64,000 nucleotides of DNA from Chitinophagaceae bacterium. GTDB taxonomy: Bacteria > Bacteroidota > Bacteroidia > Chitinophagales > Chitinophagaceae. The position numbers and the translations under genes are program-made. Shown piece by piece: positions 35,002 through 43,788 of the stretch (its first letter is position 1; each line of letters begins with the position of its first letter). The notes under the pieces are model-generated. The model saw only the letters and a list, made by a program, of their open reading frames with translations, was not told the origin of the DNA and made no database searches. The DNA is taken from assembly GCA_019638475.1 (NCBI GenBank), contig JAHBTR010000007.1:1-64000 (forward strand), read 5' to 3'.

Positions 35002-36174
35002 ATGAAACTATTTTTATACAAAATGTATATTAGCGTTAATAACTTTCTAAGCAATTGCTTTAAAGTAGAAGACTGGAGAGATATTAATGTTCTTAAAAAA
35101 TACAATGTTATAAAAATAAAACCTTCTTTTACATACACACTAAAAGGTGTCAATTATCATTATGATAATAAGTTTGTTCCTGATTGGTATAATGTTTTAG
35201 AAAGTCCTATTACACAACCAGATGTTTGGTATTTTGTTTTTCCAAAAGTTACCTTAATAGGAAAAGGTGTCATTCTCCATAAAAAAAATACAGTATTATT
35301 AGAGTCCACATTTTTTCAAAGAGAGTATTTGAATAAACTTAAAATAGTCAAACTTTTAATCAAAAATATTTTTATACAACCTAAAGAAGAAGTTCATAAT
35401 ATTATTCCATTAATGAATAGATTATGTAATAATTATTTTCATTGGACAGCAGAATCTCTTACAAGGATAGCATTACTAACACAGCACAATCCATCTGTAA
35501 AAGAAAAATTTACTATTTTAATAAACCATGATGCTCCCAAGTTTGTAGAAGAGTCATTAGAATTAATTATTCAATGGCCCAAAGAAAAAATAAAACGATA
35601 TTCTGATAAAAAAATTACCAAGGCCTTTAACTGTTTACAAATAAGCTATCCAACTGTTCGTAATCAACATACATTAAGGTATTATGCTTACCCTGCTTAT
35701 ATTTTTCAAATATTAAGCACATTAGCAACAGAAAATTTACAACACTTATCTCATGAAGAAGAGCTTCCAAAAAAATTTATTATTAGCCGAAAATATGCGG
35801 GCTCTCGACATTTGATTAATGAAGAAATTTTATTAGAACATTTTCCTAACCTGAACTTACAAATTATTTACTTAGAAAAATTACCATTTATTACTCAGGT
35901 AAAATTATTTAATAATGCTCAGTTAATCATTGCACCACATGGAGCAGGGCTTACCAATCTTACTTATTGTAGAGATACAGCAGTTGTTTACGAAATTTAT
36001 CCAATAGGTAGAAACTTTAATCAAAATTCATCATTTTATCAAATCTCTAAATCAATCAACCTGCCATATCATCTTATAATGGTAAACCCTCTAAATGAAA
36101 AAGAAGATATGATAGTTGATAATGAACTGGTAAATGAACTATCTATATTAAATAAACAATATTCATTTATTTAA
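35002..36174 (+). CDS. glycosyltransferase family 61 (DUF563-like)
   Basis: The 390 residues carry the GT61 pattern: NYFHWTAESLTRIALL in the middle (about residues 138-153), an IISRKYAGSRHLINEEILL block where the family has SRxxxxxR, and LIIAPHGAGLTNLTYC (about 310-325) near the end. GT61 includes plant xylosyltransferases, EOGT and bacterial LPS or capsule enzymes. The specificity here is unknown. Confidence 0.82.
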   Translation: MKLFLYKMYISVNNFLSNCFKVEDWRDINVLKKYNVIKIKPSFTYTLKGVNYHYDNKFVPDWYNVLESPITQPDVWYFVFPKVTLIGKGVILHKKNTVLLESTFFQREYLNKLKIVKLLIKNIFIQPKEEVHNIIPLMNRLCNNYFHWTAESLTRIALLTQHNPSVKEKFTILINHDAPKFVEESLELIIQWPKEKIKRYSDKKITKAFNCLQISYPTVRNQHTLRYYAYPAYIFQILSTLATENLQHLSHEEELPKKFIISRKYAGSRHLINEEILLEHFPNLNLQIIYLEKLPFITQVKLFNNAQLIIAPHGAGLTNLTYCRDTAVVYEIYPIGRNFNQNSSFYQISKSINLPYHLIMVNPLNEKEDMIVDNELVNELSILNKQYSFI

Positions 36175-36192
36175 TTACTATTCATGTAGATT

Positions 36193-38046
36193 ATGTGTGG
36201 CATTGCAGGAATAATTCATTATAAAAATAATACAGAAAATGACATTTCATTTTTAAATGAATGTATTAAAACCATGCACCACAGAGGTCCTGATTCTAAT
36301 GGTATTTGGAGTAATGATAAAAATTATTCAACAGCATTTGTAAGATTAGCTATTAGAGATTTATCAGCAAATGGTAATCAACCAATGCACTCTTCCTGTG
36401 GTAGATATGTGATTACTTTTAATGGAGAAATTTATAACACCAATGACTTTAAGCAAACATTAATTAATGATGGAATAAAATTCAAATCAACAACTGACAC
36501 AGAAGTCTTATTGTATGCTTTAATAAAATGGGGCGAAAATATTATTGAAAAAATAAACGGAATTTTTGCTTTTGCATTGTATGATAAACAGGAAAATACT
36601 TTATTACTTTGTAGAGATAGATTAGGCATAAAACCTTTGTATATTGGGGCTAACAGTAATGGGTTAATATATAGCTCTCAATATAATCACATCATCAACC
36701 ACACTTATTTTAATAACAATGGCATTGATGTAAAAGCACTACATGGTTATTTTTGTTTTGGTTATGTGCCAGAAGGAGAAGGTTTAATAAAAGAAACATT
36801 TTTATTGCAACATGGTCATTACATTGTTGTAAAAAATAATCAATACACTATTAAAAAGTATTATGATTATCCTGTAACTACACATAGCACAACATTTGAT
36901 ATAGAAAATATTGTACAAAAATGTGTTAAACAACAGTTAGTAAGTGATGTGCCATTAGGAACATTTATGAGTGGTGGAGTTGATAGTACATTGGTTACTT
37001 ATGCTGCTACTAAAGTAGGAGATGTACAATCATTTACCATTGGAGTTGATGATGCACATTTAAACGAGTCTGATACTGCTGAACAATTTGCCCATCTTTT
37101 CAAAACCAAACATCATACAGAGCTTATAACTGAAAATACTTTGCTGCATACTATACAAGATAATATTGCAGCTTTTAGTGAACCCTTTGCAGACCCTTCT
37201 TCTATACCTACAATGGTACTCTCAAAATTTGTAAGAAATAAAGTTACAGTTGCATTAAGTGGCGATGGAGGAGATGAACTTTTTTGGGGTTATCCAAGAA
37301 ATAGAACTGTATTGGCTGATAATGCATTACTACAAAAAAATAAATTATTTCTTTCTGCAAAATATTTAACAGAAAAACTTTTAAATAGAGAAAGAACAAT
37401 AGCTCAAAGACATCTTCAATCAAATGGATTAATAGATTACTATTATAAAAGATTATTTATTGCAGGTGCATCTGTATATGCAAAAGATATTTTGAAAGAT
37501 TTTACAATACCTAAACCATATTTTGTAAAAGAGATGCTACAAAATACTTTTGATTTTAATAATAATGTAGAGGCAATGAATATTATCAGAAAATTAGAAG
37601 TTGATTTGCACTTACAAAGAATTTTAATTAAGGTTGATAGAGCAAGTATGTTTCATAGCCTTGAGGTAAGAGTTCCATTATTAGATAATGATATGATAGA
37701 TTTCAGTACTGCTATGACTTTTAAAGAATGTCTTATCAATAATACTGGAAAAGTAAATCTTAAAAAACTACTTGCAAGCAAAACAAATGATGATTTGGTA
37801 TATAAGCCTAAAAAAGGTTTTGATATACCTATGAATAAATGGTTGAAAGAAACTTTGTATAAAGAAGTAGAAGAAAAATTGTACAATTTGCCAACGGAAT
37901 TAAAAATTTATTTTAAAGAGTCCGGCATAAAAAAAATATTACAAGAACATAAAACAGGTATAAGAGAACATACTTGGCTTATTTGGGCTTTATATACATT
38001 AACACTTTGGTACACCACACATTTTAATAAAAAATCTAAATTGTAA
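36193..38046 (+). CDS. asparagine synthetase B-like glutamine-dependent amidotransferase
   Basis: The 617 residues are the usual AsnB length. Cys2 (MCGIAGI) is the nucleophile of the class II glutaminase domain, with HRGPDSNG and FNGEIYN motifs. The synthetase domain has the PP-loop SGGVDS at 260-265 and ALSGDGGDELFWGY. In polysaccharide loci such genes (for example wbpS in Pseudomonas) are associated with amidation of glycan carboxylates. A nonulosonic or uronic acid would be a suitable target here (inference). Housekeeping asparagine synthesis cannot be excluded. Confidence 0.87.
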   Translation: MCGIAGIIHYKNNTENDISFLNECIKTMHHRGPDSNGIWSNDKNYSTAFVRLAIRDLSANGNQPMHSSCGRYVITFNGEIYNTNDFKQTLINDGIKFKSTTDTEVLLYALIKWGENIIEKINGIFAFALYDKQENTLLLCRDRLGIKPLYIGANSNGLIYSSQYNHIINHTYFNNNGIDVKALHGYFCFGYVPEGEGLIKETFLLQHGHYIVVKNNQYTIKKYYDYPVTTHSTTFDIENIVQKCVKQQLVSDVPLGTFMSGGVDSTLVTYAATKVGDVQSFTIGVDDAHLNESDTAEQFAHLFKTKHHTELITENTLLHTIQDNIAAFSEPFADPSSIPTMVLSKFVRNKVTVALSGDGGDELFWGYPRNRTVLADNALLQKNKLFLSAKYLTEKLLNRERTIAQRHLQSNGLIDYYYKRLFIAGASVYAKDILKDFTIPKPYFVKEMLQNTFDFNNNVEAMNIIRKLEVDLHLQRILIKVDRASMFHSLEVRVPLLDNDMIDFSTAMTFKECLINNTGKVNLKKLLASKTNDDLVYKPKKGFDIPMNKWLKETLYKEVEEKLYNLPTELKIYFKESGIKKILQEHKTGIREHTWLIWALYTLTLWYTTHFNKKSKL

Positions 38047-38051
38047 TTGAG

Positions 38052-39230
38052 TTGAACATTGCCATTGTTACCAATAGTTTTCCTACCAATAGCGAAACAT
38101 TTATTATTAATAAAGTACTTGCTTTAGCATCTGCTAACAACCATATTACTGTTATAAGATTAGCAGCTTCTGGTAGTAAAGATTTGATGAAGTTGTACAA
38201 CTTTAAAAACAATTCTAACATTGCTATTAAAGATGCTTTTGTACCTTCTACTACAAAAGAGTTAATCAAATTTTCTTTAAAAAATCCTGTAACAGTTTTT
38301 TCTTCTTTTGCAACTAACAAGAAAAAGCTTTATCAAAATCTTAGAAACAATATTTTATTAAACCTATTTAACAACAACAATTTTGATGTTGTACATTTTG
38401 AATTTTCTGGAGTTGCAGTTGGCTTTTTAGATATTATTCCAAACATAAAAGCTAAGACTGTAATGAGTTGTAGAGGTTCAGCAGAAAAAGTAAAACTTCT
38501 TACAGAGCCAAACAGAGCAAAAAATCTTGAAAAAACTTTACATGTTATTGATGCAGTTCATTGTGTTAGTGAAGATATGAAGCAAACCATTCTTCCTTAT
38601 TGCAACAATGCAGAAAAAATATTTGTAAACAGACCAGCTATTGATGCAAACTTTTTTTCTCCAAAAAATAAAACAAAAAATAATGCTTTAACAAGTATCT
38701 TATCAATCGGCAGATTTACTTTTCAAAAAGGATACATATTTGGTTTATTGGTAATTAAACAATTAGTTCAAAAAGGTTATAACATAACTTGGAATATTAT
38801 TGGTGATGGCATACAGCAAGAAGAAATTATTTTTCATATTCATACATTACAACTTCAAAACAATATTGTGCTATTGGGTAAAAAAAATAAAGATGAGGTA
38901 AATGAATATTTAAGCAATACAGATATTTTCTTTTTGACAAGTGTATATGAAGGTATTCCAAATGTAGTATTAGAAGCAATGGCAATGGAGTTACCTGTTG
39001 TTACAACAAAAAGTGGTGGTGTAGATGAAGTAATTGATAATGGTATAGATGGTTTAATTGCTCCATTGTATGATATTGAGCAGCTTAGTTCTTTGTTAGA
39101 AAAATTAATTACTGATAAAACTTTTGCAGAAAACATTAGCAAGAAAGCTCGTCAAAAAATTATTAAAGATTATACACTACAAAGACAATTGGAGGTTTTT
39201 GTAACTGAATATCAAAAATTGCTTAGCTAA
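38052..39230 (+). CDS. glycosyltransferase family 4 with TTG start
   Basis: The 392-residue GT-B enzyme starts at a TTG that encodes the expected first residue of the canonical GT4 N-terminus (NIAIVTNSFPTNSETFI). No ATG lies nearby, so TTG is probably the true start. It begins 5 nt after the asnB-like stop. The donor domain opens ILSIGRFTFQKGYIFGL, and EX7E is in YEGIPNVVLEAM. The protein resembles colanic-acid-type GT4 enzymes. Confidence 0.87.
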   Translation: MNIAIVTNSFPTNSETFIINKVLALASANNHITVIRLAASGSKDLMKLYNFKNNSNIAIKDAFVPSTTKELIKFSLKNPVTVFSSFATNKKKLYQNLRNNILLNLFNNNNFDVVHFEFSGVAVGFLDIIPNIKAKTVMSCRGSAEKVKLLTEPNRAKNLEKTLHVIDAVHCVSEDMKQTILPYCNNAEKIFVNRPAIDANFFSPKNKTKNNALTSILSIGRFTFQKGYIFGLLVIKQLVQKGYNITWNIIGDGIQQEEIIFHIHTLQLQNNIVLLGKKNKDEVNEYLSNTDIFFLTSVYEGIPNVVLEAMAMELPVVTTKSGGVDEVIDNGIDGLIAPLYDIEQLSSLLEKLITDKTFAENISKKARQKIIKDYTLQRQLEVFVTEYQKLLS

Positions 39231-39249
39231 TTTATAAGAAATATTGAGT

Positions 39250-40194
39250 ATGAAAAAAAATTGTTTAGGTGATTTAATAAGCCCTGTTACAAAACAAAAA
39301 TCATTGCAGGTAACAGAAAATGAAATTATTTTTTCTGAAAATGAAAAATACATTATTGCCAATGGAATACCTATTATCATTAATGAACAAGAAGGGCTTT
39401 TTTCTGTTTCAAGTATTGTTTCTAATGTAGAAACTACACAACAATATAGTTATAACGATATAAAAAATTTTAAAACATATTTCAGAAGAAAAATTCTTCC
39501 ATCACTAACAAACGATAAATATTTTGATGAAAGATATACTGACTTAACAGCTATCAATCCTACAAAAGTTTTGGTACTTGGTTCAGGTCAAAAAGTAAAT
39601 TTTTATAAAACTTTATTTCCAAATAGTATAGTAGTTACTTCAGATGTTCATTGTTTGTTTAGTCCAGATATTGTTTTTGATGCACACTCAATTCCTTATG
39701 CTGATAAAACATTTGATTTAATTATTGCAGGACAAGTTTTAGAACATACCATGAAACCTTGGATTGTAGCAGAAGAAATGCAAAGAGTGATTAAATTAGA
39801 AGGATACATACATATAGAAACTCCAGTCAATTTTCCCTATCATGCACATCCTTACGATTTTTATAGATTTACTTATACTGGTTTGCGTTCTTTATTTAAT
39901 AAATGCAGTGTGTACAAAAGTTTTATTACCGAAGGAAATGCAAGTGCAGCAGCAGTTTTGAATAGTGAGTTTGTTATCAATCTTTTTTCAAATAAATATT
40001 TAAGAGCAGGGGCTTTATTTGCTGCAAGATTTTTATTTGGCTGGATGAAATATTTTGATACAGATAATAAAGACAATATAAAAAACCTTAGAAGATTAGC
40101 TTCTCCAAAAGGAATTGGTATAACATTTAAGTATGATGGTATTCAAAGAACAGATAAAGAATTGTTGAACGAATATTATTCTATCAAAAAATAA
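39250..40194 (+). CDS. class I methyltransferase with Trm112-like N-terminus
   Basis: The product has 314 residues from ATG 39250 (a TTG at 39244 is in frame). Residues 1-45 (CLGDLISPVTKQKSLQV and IIANGIPIIIN) resemble the Trm112-like segment that precedes many methyltransferases in glycan clusters. The core has VLVLGSGQKVNFYKTLF, DAHSIPYADKTFDLIIAGQV and the following LEH of methyltransferase type 11. A hydrophobic region near 255-270 may associate it with the membrane. Confidence 0.8.
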   Translation: MKKNCLGDLISPVTKQKSLQVTENEIIFSENEKYIIANGIPIIINEQEGLFSVSSIVSNVETTQQYSYNDIKNFKTYFRRKILPSLTNDKYFDERYTDLTAINPTKVLVLGSGQKVNFYKTLFPNSIVVTSDVHCLFSPDIVFDAHSIPYADKTFDLIIAGQVLEHTMKPWIVAEEMQRVIKLEGYIHIETPVNFPYHAHPYDFYRFTYTGLRSLFNKCSVYKSFITEGNASAAAVLNSEFVINLFSNKYLRAGALFAARFLFGWMKYFDTDNKDNIKNLRRLASPKGIGITFKYDGIQRTDKELLNEYYSIKK

Positions 40195-40203
40195 TTTTTA
40201 GTA

Positions 40204-41553
40204 GTGAGTTTTACATTTATACAATATACTCAACCTGGTTGGATGTTTAATGTTGCACCAAAAGCAAAAATTTTTTCAGCTTGTTTATTTCATCCAACTA
40301 TTCTTTCTTTAAAAAATAATAGTAGCATTAGTGCAGATAATGCTTATGAAACAGAAGCTGCAAAAAATGCAGATATTGCTTATAGAGCTTTCTTTAATGG
40401 TGTTTTGCAAGAAGCAACACAAGAGCAATTAGAACAAATAAAAAGTTTAGGCTCGCCATCTGTTACTGATGAATATATTTTTATACAAAAATATTGGGGA
40501 AAGCCTTGGTTATTATATGCTTTTATTCGTAGAATTTTTTCTTTGCACAACCCTTTCAAAGAATATAAAGCATATAAAAAAGCAAGTAAAATAGCTAAAT
40601 TTCCATTATACCAAAATCATGTGGAATATAGTGAATACAATAGTTTTCAATCAACACTAATTCAACAACAACCATTGGTTTCTGTTATTATTCCTACATT
40701 AAACAGATATGAATATTTAAAAGATGTGATGTTGGACTTAGAAAAACAGCACTATAAAAATTTTGATGTAATAGTAGTTGACCAAAGTGAACCATTTAAT
40801 AAAAATTTTTACAACGATTTTAAACTTGATATAAAAGTTATTGAACAAAAAGAAAAATTATTGTGGACTGCAAGAAATAGAGCTGTAAAAGAATCCAAAG
40901 CTGATTATTTATTATTTTTTGATGATGATTCAAGAGTAGAGCCAGATTGGATAGAACAACATGTAAAAACGATTGACTTTTTTAATGCAGATATTTCTGC
41001 TGGTGTTTCAATAGCTGTAATGGGAGGAAAAATTCCTGAAAGCTATAATTATTTTCGTTGGGCAGACCAATTTGACTCTGGTAATGCTTTAGTAAAACGT
41101 TCAGTATTTGAAACAATCGGTTTATTTGATTTGCAATTTAATAAACAAAGTATGGGAGATGGAGAGTTTGGTATAAGAGCATTTATCAATGGTTATAAAA
41201 GTATTTCAAATCATTTAGCTAAGAGAGTTCATTTAAAAGTTTCAGCAGGTGGATTAAGAGAAATTGGACATTGGGACGGGTTTCGTCCTAAAAAATTATT
41301 TGCACCAAAACCAATTCCAAGTGTTGTGTATTTGTATAATAAATATTATCCTAAGCCACTTAATAAAGAAGTTGTTTTATTAGGCATCATGTTATCAAAT
41401 GTACACTATGCTAAAAAGCGTGGCAATAATATGATGCTGAAAAGTGTATTGCTAACATTTATAAAATCTCCTTTACTTTTTATTCAATATTATCGTGCTA
41501 AAAAAATAGCCAATCGTATGCTACAAGAAGGAGCAAAAATTGAAAAGTTATAA
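40204..41553 (+). CDS. glycosyltransferase family 2 with extra N-terminal region, GTG start
   Basis: In this 449-residue protein the GT2 domain begins near residue 158 (PLVSVIIPTLNRYEYLKDVM), with the metal-binding acidic cluster LLFFDDDSRVEPDW near residue 240. The first 155 residues have no recognised domain. The frame starts at GTG 40204, 9 nt after the previous stop; no better ATG is close. GT2 enzymes invert the donor linkage. Confidence 0.83.
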   Translation: MSFTFIQYTQPGWMFNVAPKAKIFSACLFHPTILSLKNNSSISADNAYETEAAKNADIAYRAFFNGVLQEATQEQLEQIKSLGSPSVTDEYIFIQKYWGKPWLLYAFIRRIFSLHNPFKEYKAYKKASKIAKFPLYQNHVEYSEYNSFQSTLIQQQPLVSVIIPTLNRYEYLKDVMLDLEKQHYKNFDVIVVDQSEPFNKNFYNDFKLDIKVIEQKEKLLWTARNRAVKESKADYLLFFDDDSRVEPDWIEQHVKTIDFFNADISAGVSIAVMGGKIPESYNYFRWADQFDSGNALVKRSVFETIGLFDLQFNKQSMGDGEFGIRAFINGYKSISNHLAKRVHLKVSAGGLREIGHWDGFRPKKLFAPKPIPSVVYLYNKYYPKPLNKEVVLLGIMLSNVHYAKKRGNNMMLKSVLLTFIKSPLLFIQYYRAKKIANRMLQEGAKIEKL

Positions 41554-41554
41554 A

Positions 41555-42715
41555 ATGCGTTTAGCAATATATAGCGATTGTGTACATGTAAAAACCAATA
41601 GTGGCAACGTTGGTACAGACATTCACATTTTTGTTAGACAAATGGAAATGCTTTCAAAATATTTCTCTGAAGTACATATTTTTTGCCCATTTGTTATTTA
41701 TAAAGAAAATTATATTGTTACAACTTATACTCAAAAGCATATTTATTTTCATCCTCTAAAAAAATTAGGAGGCAATTCTTTAAAAGATAAACTGACAATA
41801 TTTTTTTATTTAACTAATTGGTTCAAAGCCTATCAACAAGGAAATAAGTTAAGTGATATTGTATATCAGCGTTTTCCTAATAATGTAAACATCTTAGGAT
41901 TTTTTTATTTCTATTTTAAAAAAAAGCCAGTGTTTGCAACCTATACAGGCACTTGGGATAATAATATTGGTTTATCTAAGACCTATATTTTTCAAAAATA
42001 TTTATTGAAGAAATGGTTTAGAGGTACTGTTGGTGTTTATAGTAATGTAATTAATGATGATAGAATTTTTAAAAGTTTTAGCCCATCTTATACAGAAGAA
42101 GAATGGTTAGCAGAAGAAGAGAATGTTCAACAAAAAATTAAAGCAATTACTAACGCTGGTATTCAGCCATTAAAATTAATAACAGTAGGTAGTTTAATAG
42201 GATATAAAAATCAGCAATACATTTTAAACACTTGTGTTTTATTAAAGCAAAAAAATATTTCGTTTCATTTGTTTGTTGTTGGTGATGGTGAAGACAGAAC
42301 AACTTTAGAAAACTTTGTAGAAGAAAATAATTTAACAGATGAAGTAACTTTTACAGGAAAAATAAATACCCAACAATTACAAGCATTATATCGTACAGTT
42401 GATTTTGCTATTCAAGCCCCATTGTTAGAAGGCTTTGGCAAAGTACCTTTTGAGGCTTACTTTCATGGAGTGTTGCCAATTATCAATAATATTTCAATGG
42501 CAAATTATATTACACAAAATAATTCTTTAGGTTACACTTTTGATGTTCAAGATAAATTTGCTTTATACAATATTCTTTCTACAATACATACTAATTCTAA
42601 AGAGTTAGAGAAAAGAATTTTGGCTTCAAGAAATTTTGTGAAACAGTTTACTTTAGAATCTTGGGCAAAACAATATCAAGAAAAAATTAAAGAATTTTAT
42701 CCAACATTGGTATAA
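41555..42715 (+). CDS. glycosyltransferase family 4
   Basis: The 386 residues start at ATG 41555, one nucleotide after the preceding stop (an in-frame TTG at 41540 lies inside the previous gene). N-terminus MRLAIYSDCVHVKTNSGNVG; donor domain ITVGSLIGYKNQQYIL; EX7E in LLEGFGKVPFEAY, followed by HGVLPIINNI. The acceptor and donor sugars are unknown. Confidence 0.85.
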   Translation: MRLAIYSDCVHVKTNSGNVGTDIHIFVRQMEMLSKYFSEVHIFCPFVIYKENYIVTTYTQKHIYFHPLKKLGGNSLKDKLTIFFYLTNWFKAYQQGNKLSDIVYQRFPNNVNILGFFYFYFKKKPVFATYTGTWDNNIGLSKTYIFQKYLLKKWFRGTVGVYSNVINDDRIFKSFSPSYTEEEWLAEEENVQQKIKAITNAGIQPLKLITVGSLIGYKNQQYILNTCVLLKQKNISFHLFVVGDGEDRTTLENFVEENNLTDEVTFTGKINTQQLQALYRTVDFAIQAPLLEGFGKVPFEAYFHGVLPIINNISMANYITQNNSLGYTFDVQDKFALYNILSTIHTNSKELEKRILASRNFVKQFTLESWAKQYQEKIKEFYPTLV

Positions 42716-42721
42716 TATTTT

Positions 42722-43771
42722 ATGAAGATTGTTGTATTAAATGACCAGTTAAACCCAGGTGGTGCAGAAAAAGTTTTAGTGTATATGGCTAATCTTCTTC
42801 ATAAAAATAATATGGATGTTTCTGTAGTATTATTTTTGGGAGCAGCTAAATTAGATGCAGAGATTAACAAAGAAATTTCCATACATTATTTACAACGCAC
42901 ATCAAGATTTGATTTTAAAGCTTGGAAAAAATTAAAAACATTAACCAAAGATGCTGATATTGTTCATGTACATTCAAGATATAATTTACGATTTTATATG
43001 CTTGTAAAACTTGTGTTGGGAATATCCAAACCTAAAGTTGTTTTTCATGAACATATTCCAAGTTTTAAAATTGATAGCTTCACAACTTTCTTATATAAAA
43101 GAGTAGATGCTTATGTTGCCGTACAAGATGCAATGAAAAAATGGGCAGTAGAAAAAAGTTTTGTAAAAAATAATAAAGCCTTTTATTTACCCAATACTGT
43201 TTATCCACCAAAGCAAACAATAGACATTAGTTCTAATAAAGGAAAATTGATAATGATAGCTAATTTCAGACCAGTGAAAAACCACTTCTTTGCTATTGAA
43301 TTAGTAAAATCATTACCCAATTACTACACACTTGATTTGTATGGAATGATTGGTGATAATGACTATTTTAATAAAGTAATTGACACAATTAAAGACAATA
43401 ATGTACAAAACAGAATTAATATTATTCAAGGTGTTACAGACCTTTATGCTGTGATGAAAAATTATTCTCTTGCTATTCATACATCCAATACAGAAACAGG
43501 ACCTTTGGTTTTAATAGAATATCTTTATGCGGGGCTTCCATTTATTACTTATCATACAGGCGATGTAGTTGAGATTGTAAAATCGGCTCTACCAGAATGT
43601 ATTATTGACCAGTTTGATATTGAAATATGGAAAAAACAAATTATGCAGATAGAACAACAAAATAACTATCACACTATTTCAGCTAATATGAAATTATTGG
43701 CAAATAGCCATTTTTCAGAAAAGGCTTACTTTAATAAGTTACAAGATATTTATACCAAAGTAACAGAATAA
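42722..43771 (+). CDS. glycosyltransferase family 4
   Basis: The 349-residue GT-B enzyme opens MKIVVLNDQLNPGGAEKVLV, a typical GT4 start with the GGAE motif. It has HVHSRYNLRFY, a donor domain LIMIANFRPVKNHFFAIEL, and EX7E in NTETGPLVLIEYL. It follows the previous gene by 6 nt. Confidence 0.88.
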   Translation: MKIVVLNDQLNPGGAEKVLVYMANLLHKNNMDVSVVLFLGAAKLDAEINKEISIHYLQRTSRFDFKAWKKLKTLTKDADIVHVHSRYNLRFYMLVKLVLGISKPKVVFHEHIPSFKIDSFTTFLYKRVDAYVAVQDAMKKWAVEKSFVKNNKAFYLPNTVYPPKQTIDISSNKGKLIMIANFRPVKNHFFAIELVKSLPNYYTLDLYGMIGDNDYFNKVIDTIKDNNVQNRINIIQGVTDLYAVMKNYSLAIHTSNTETGPLVLIEYLYAGLPFITYHTGDVVEIVKSALPECIIDQFDIEIWKKQIMQIEQQNNYHTISANMKLLANSHFSEKAYFNKLQDIYTKVTE

Positions 43772-43788
43772 TAATACTATTATTTTAA

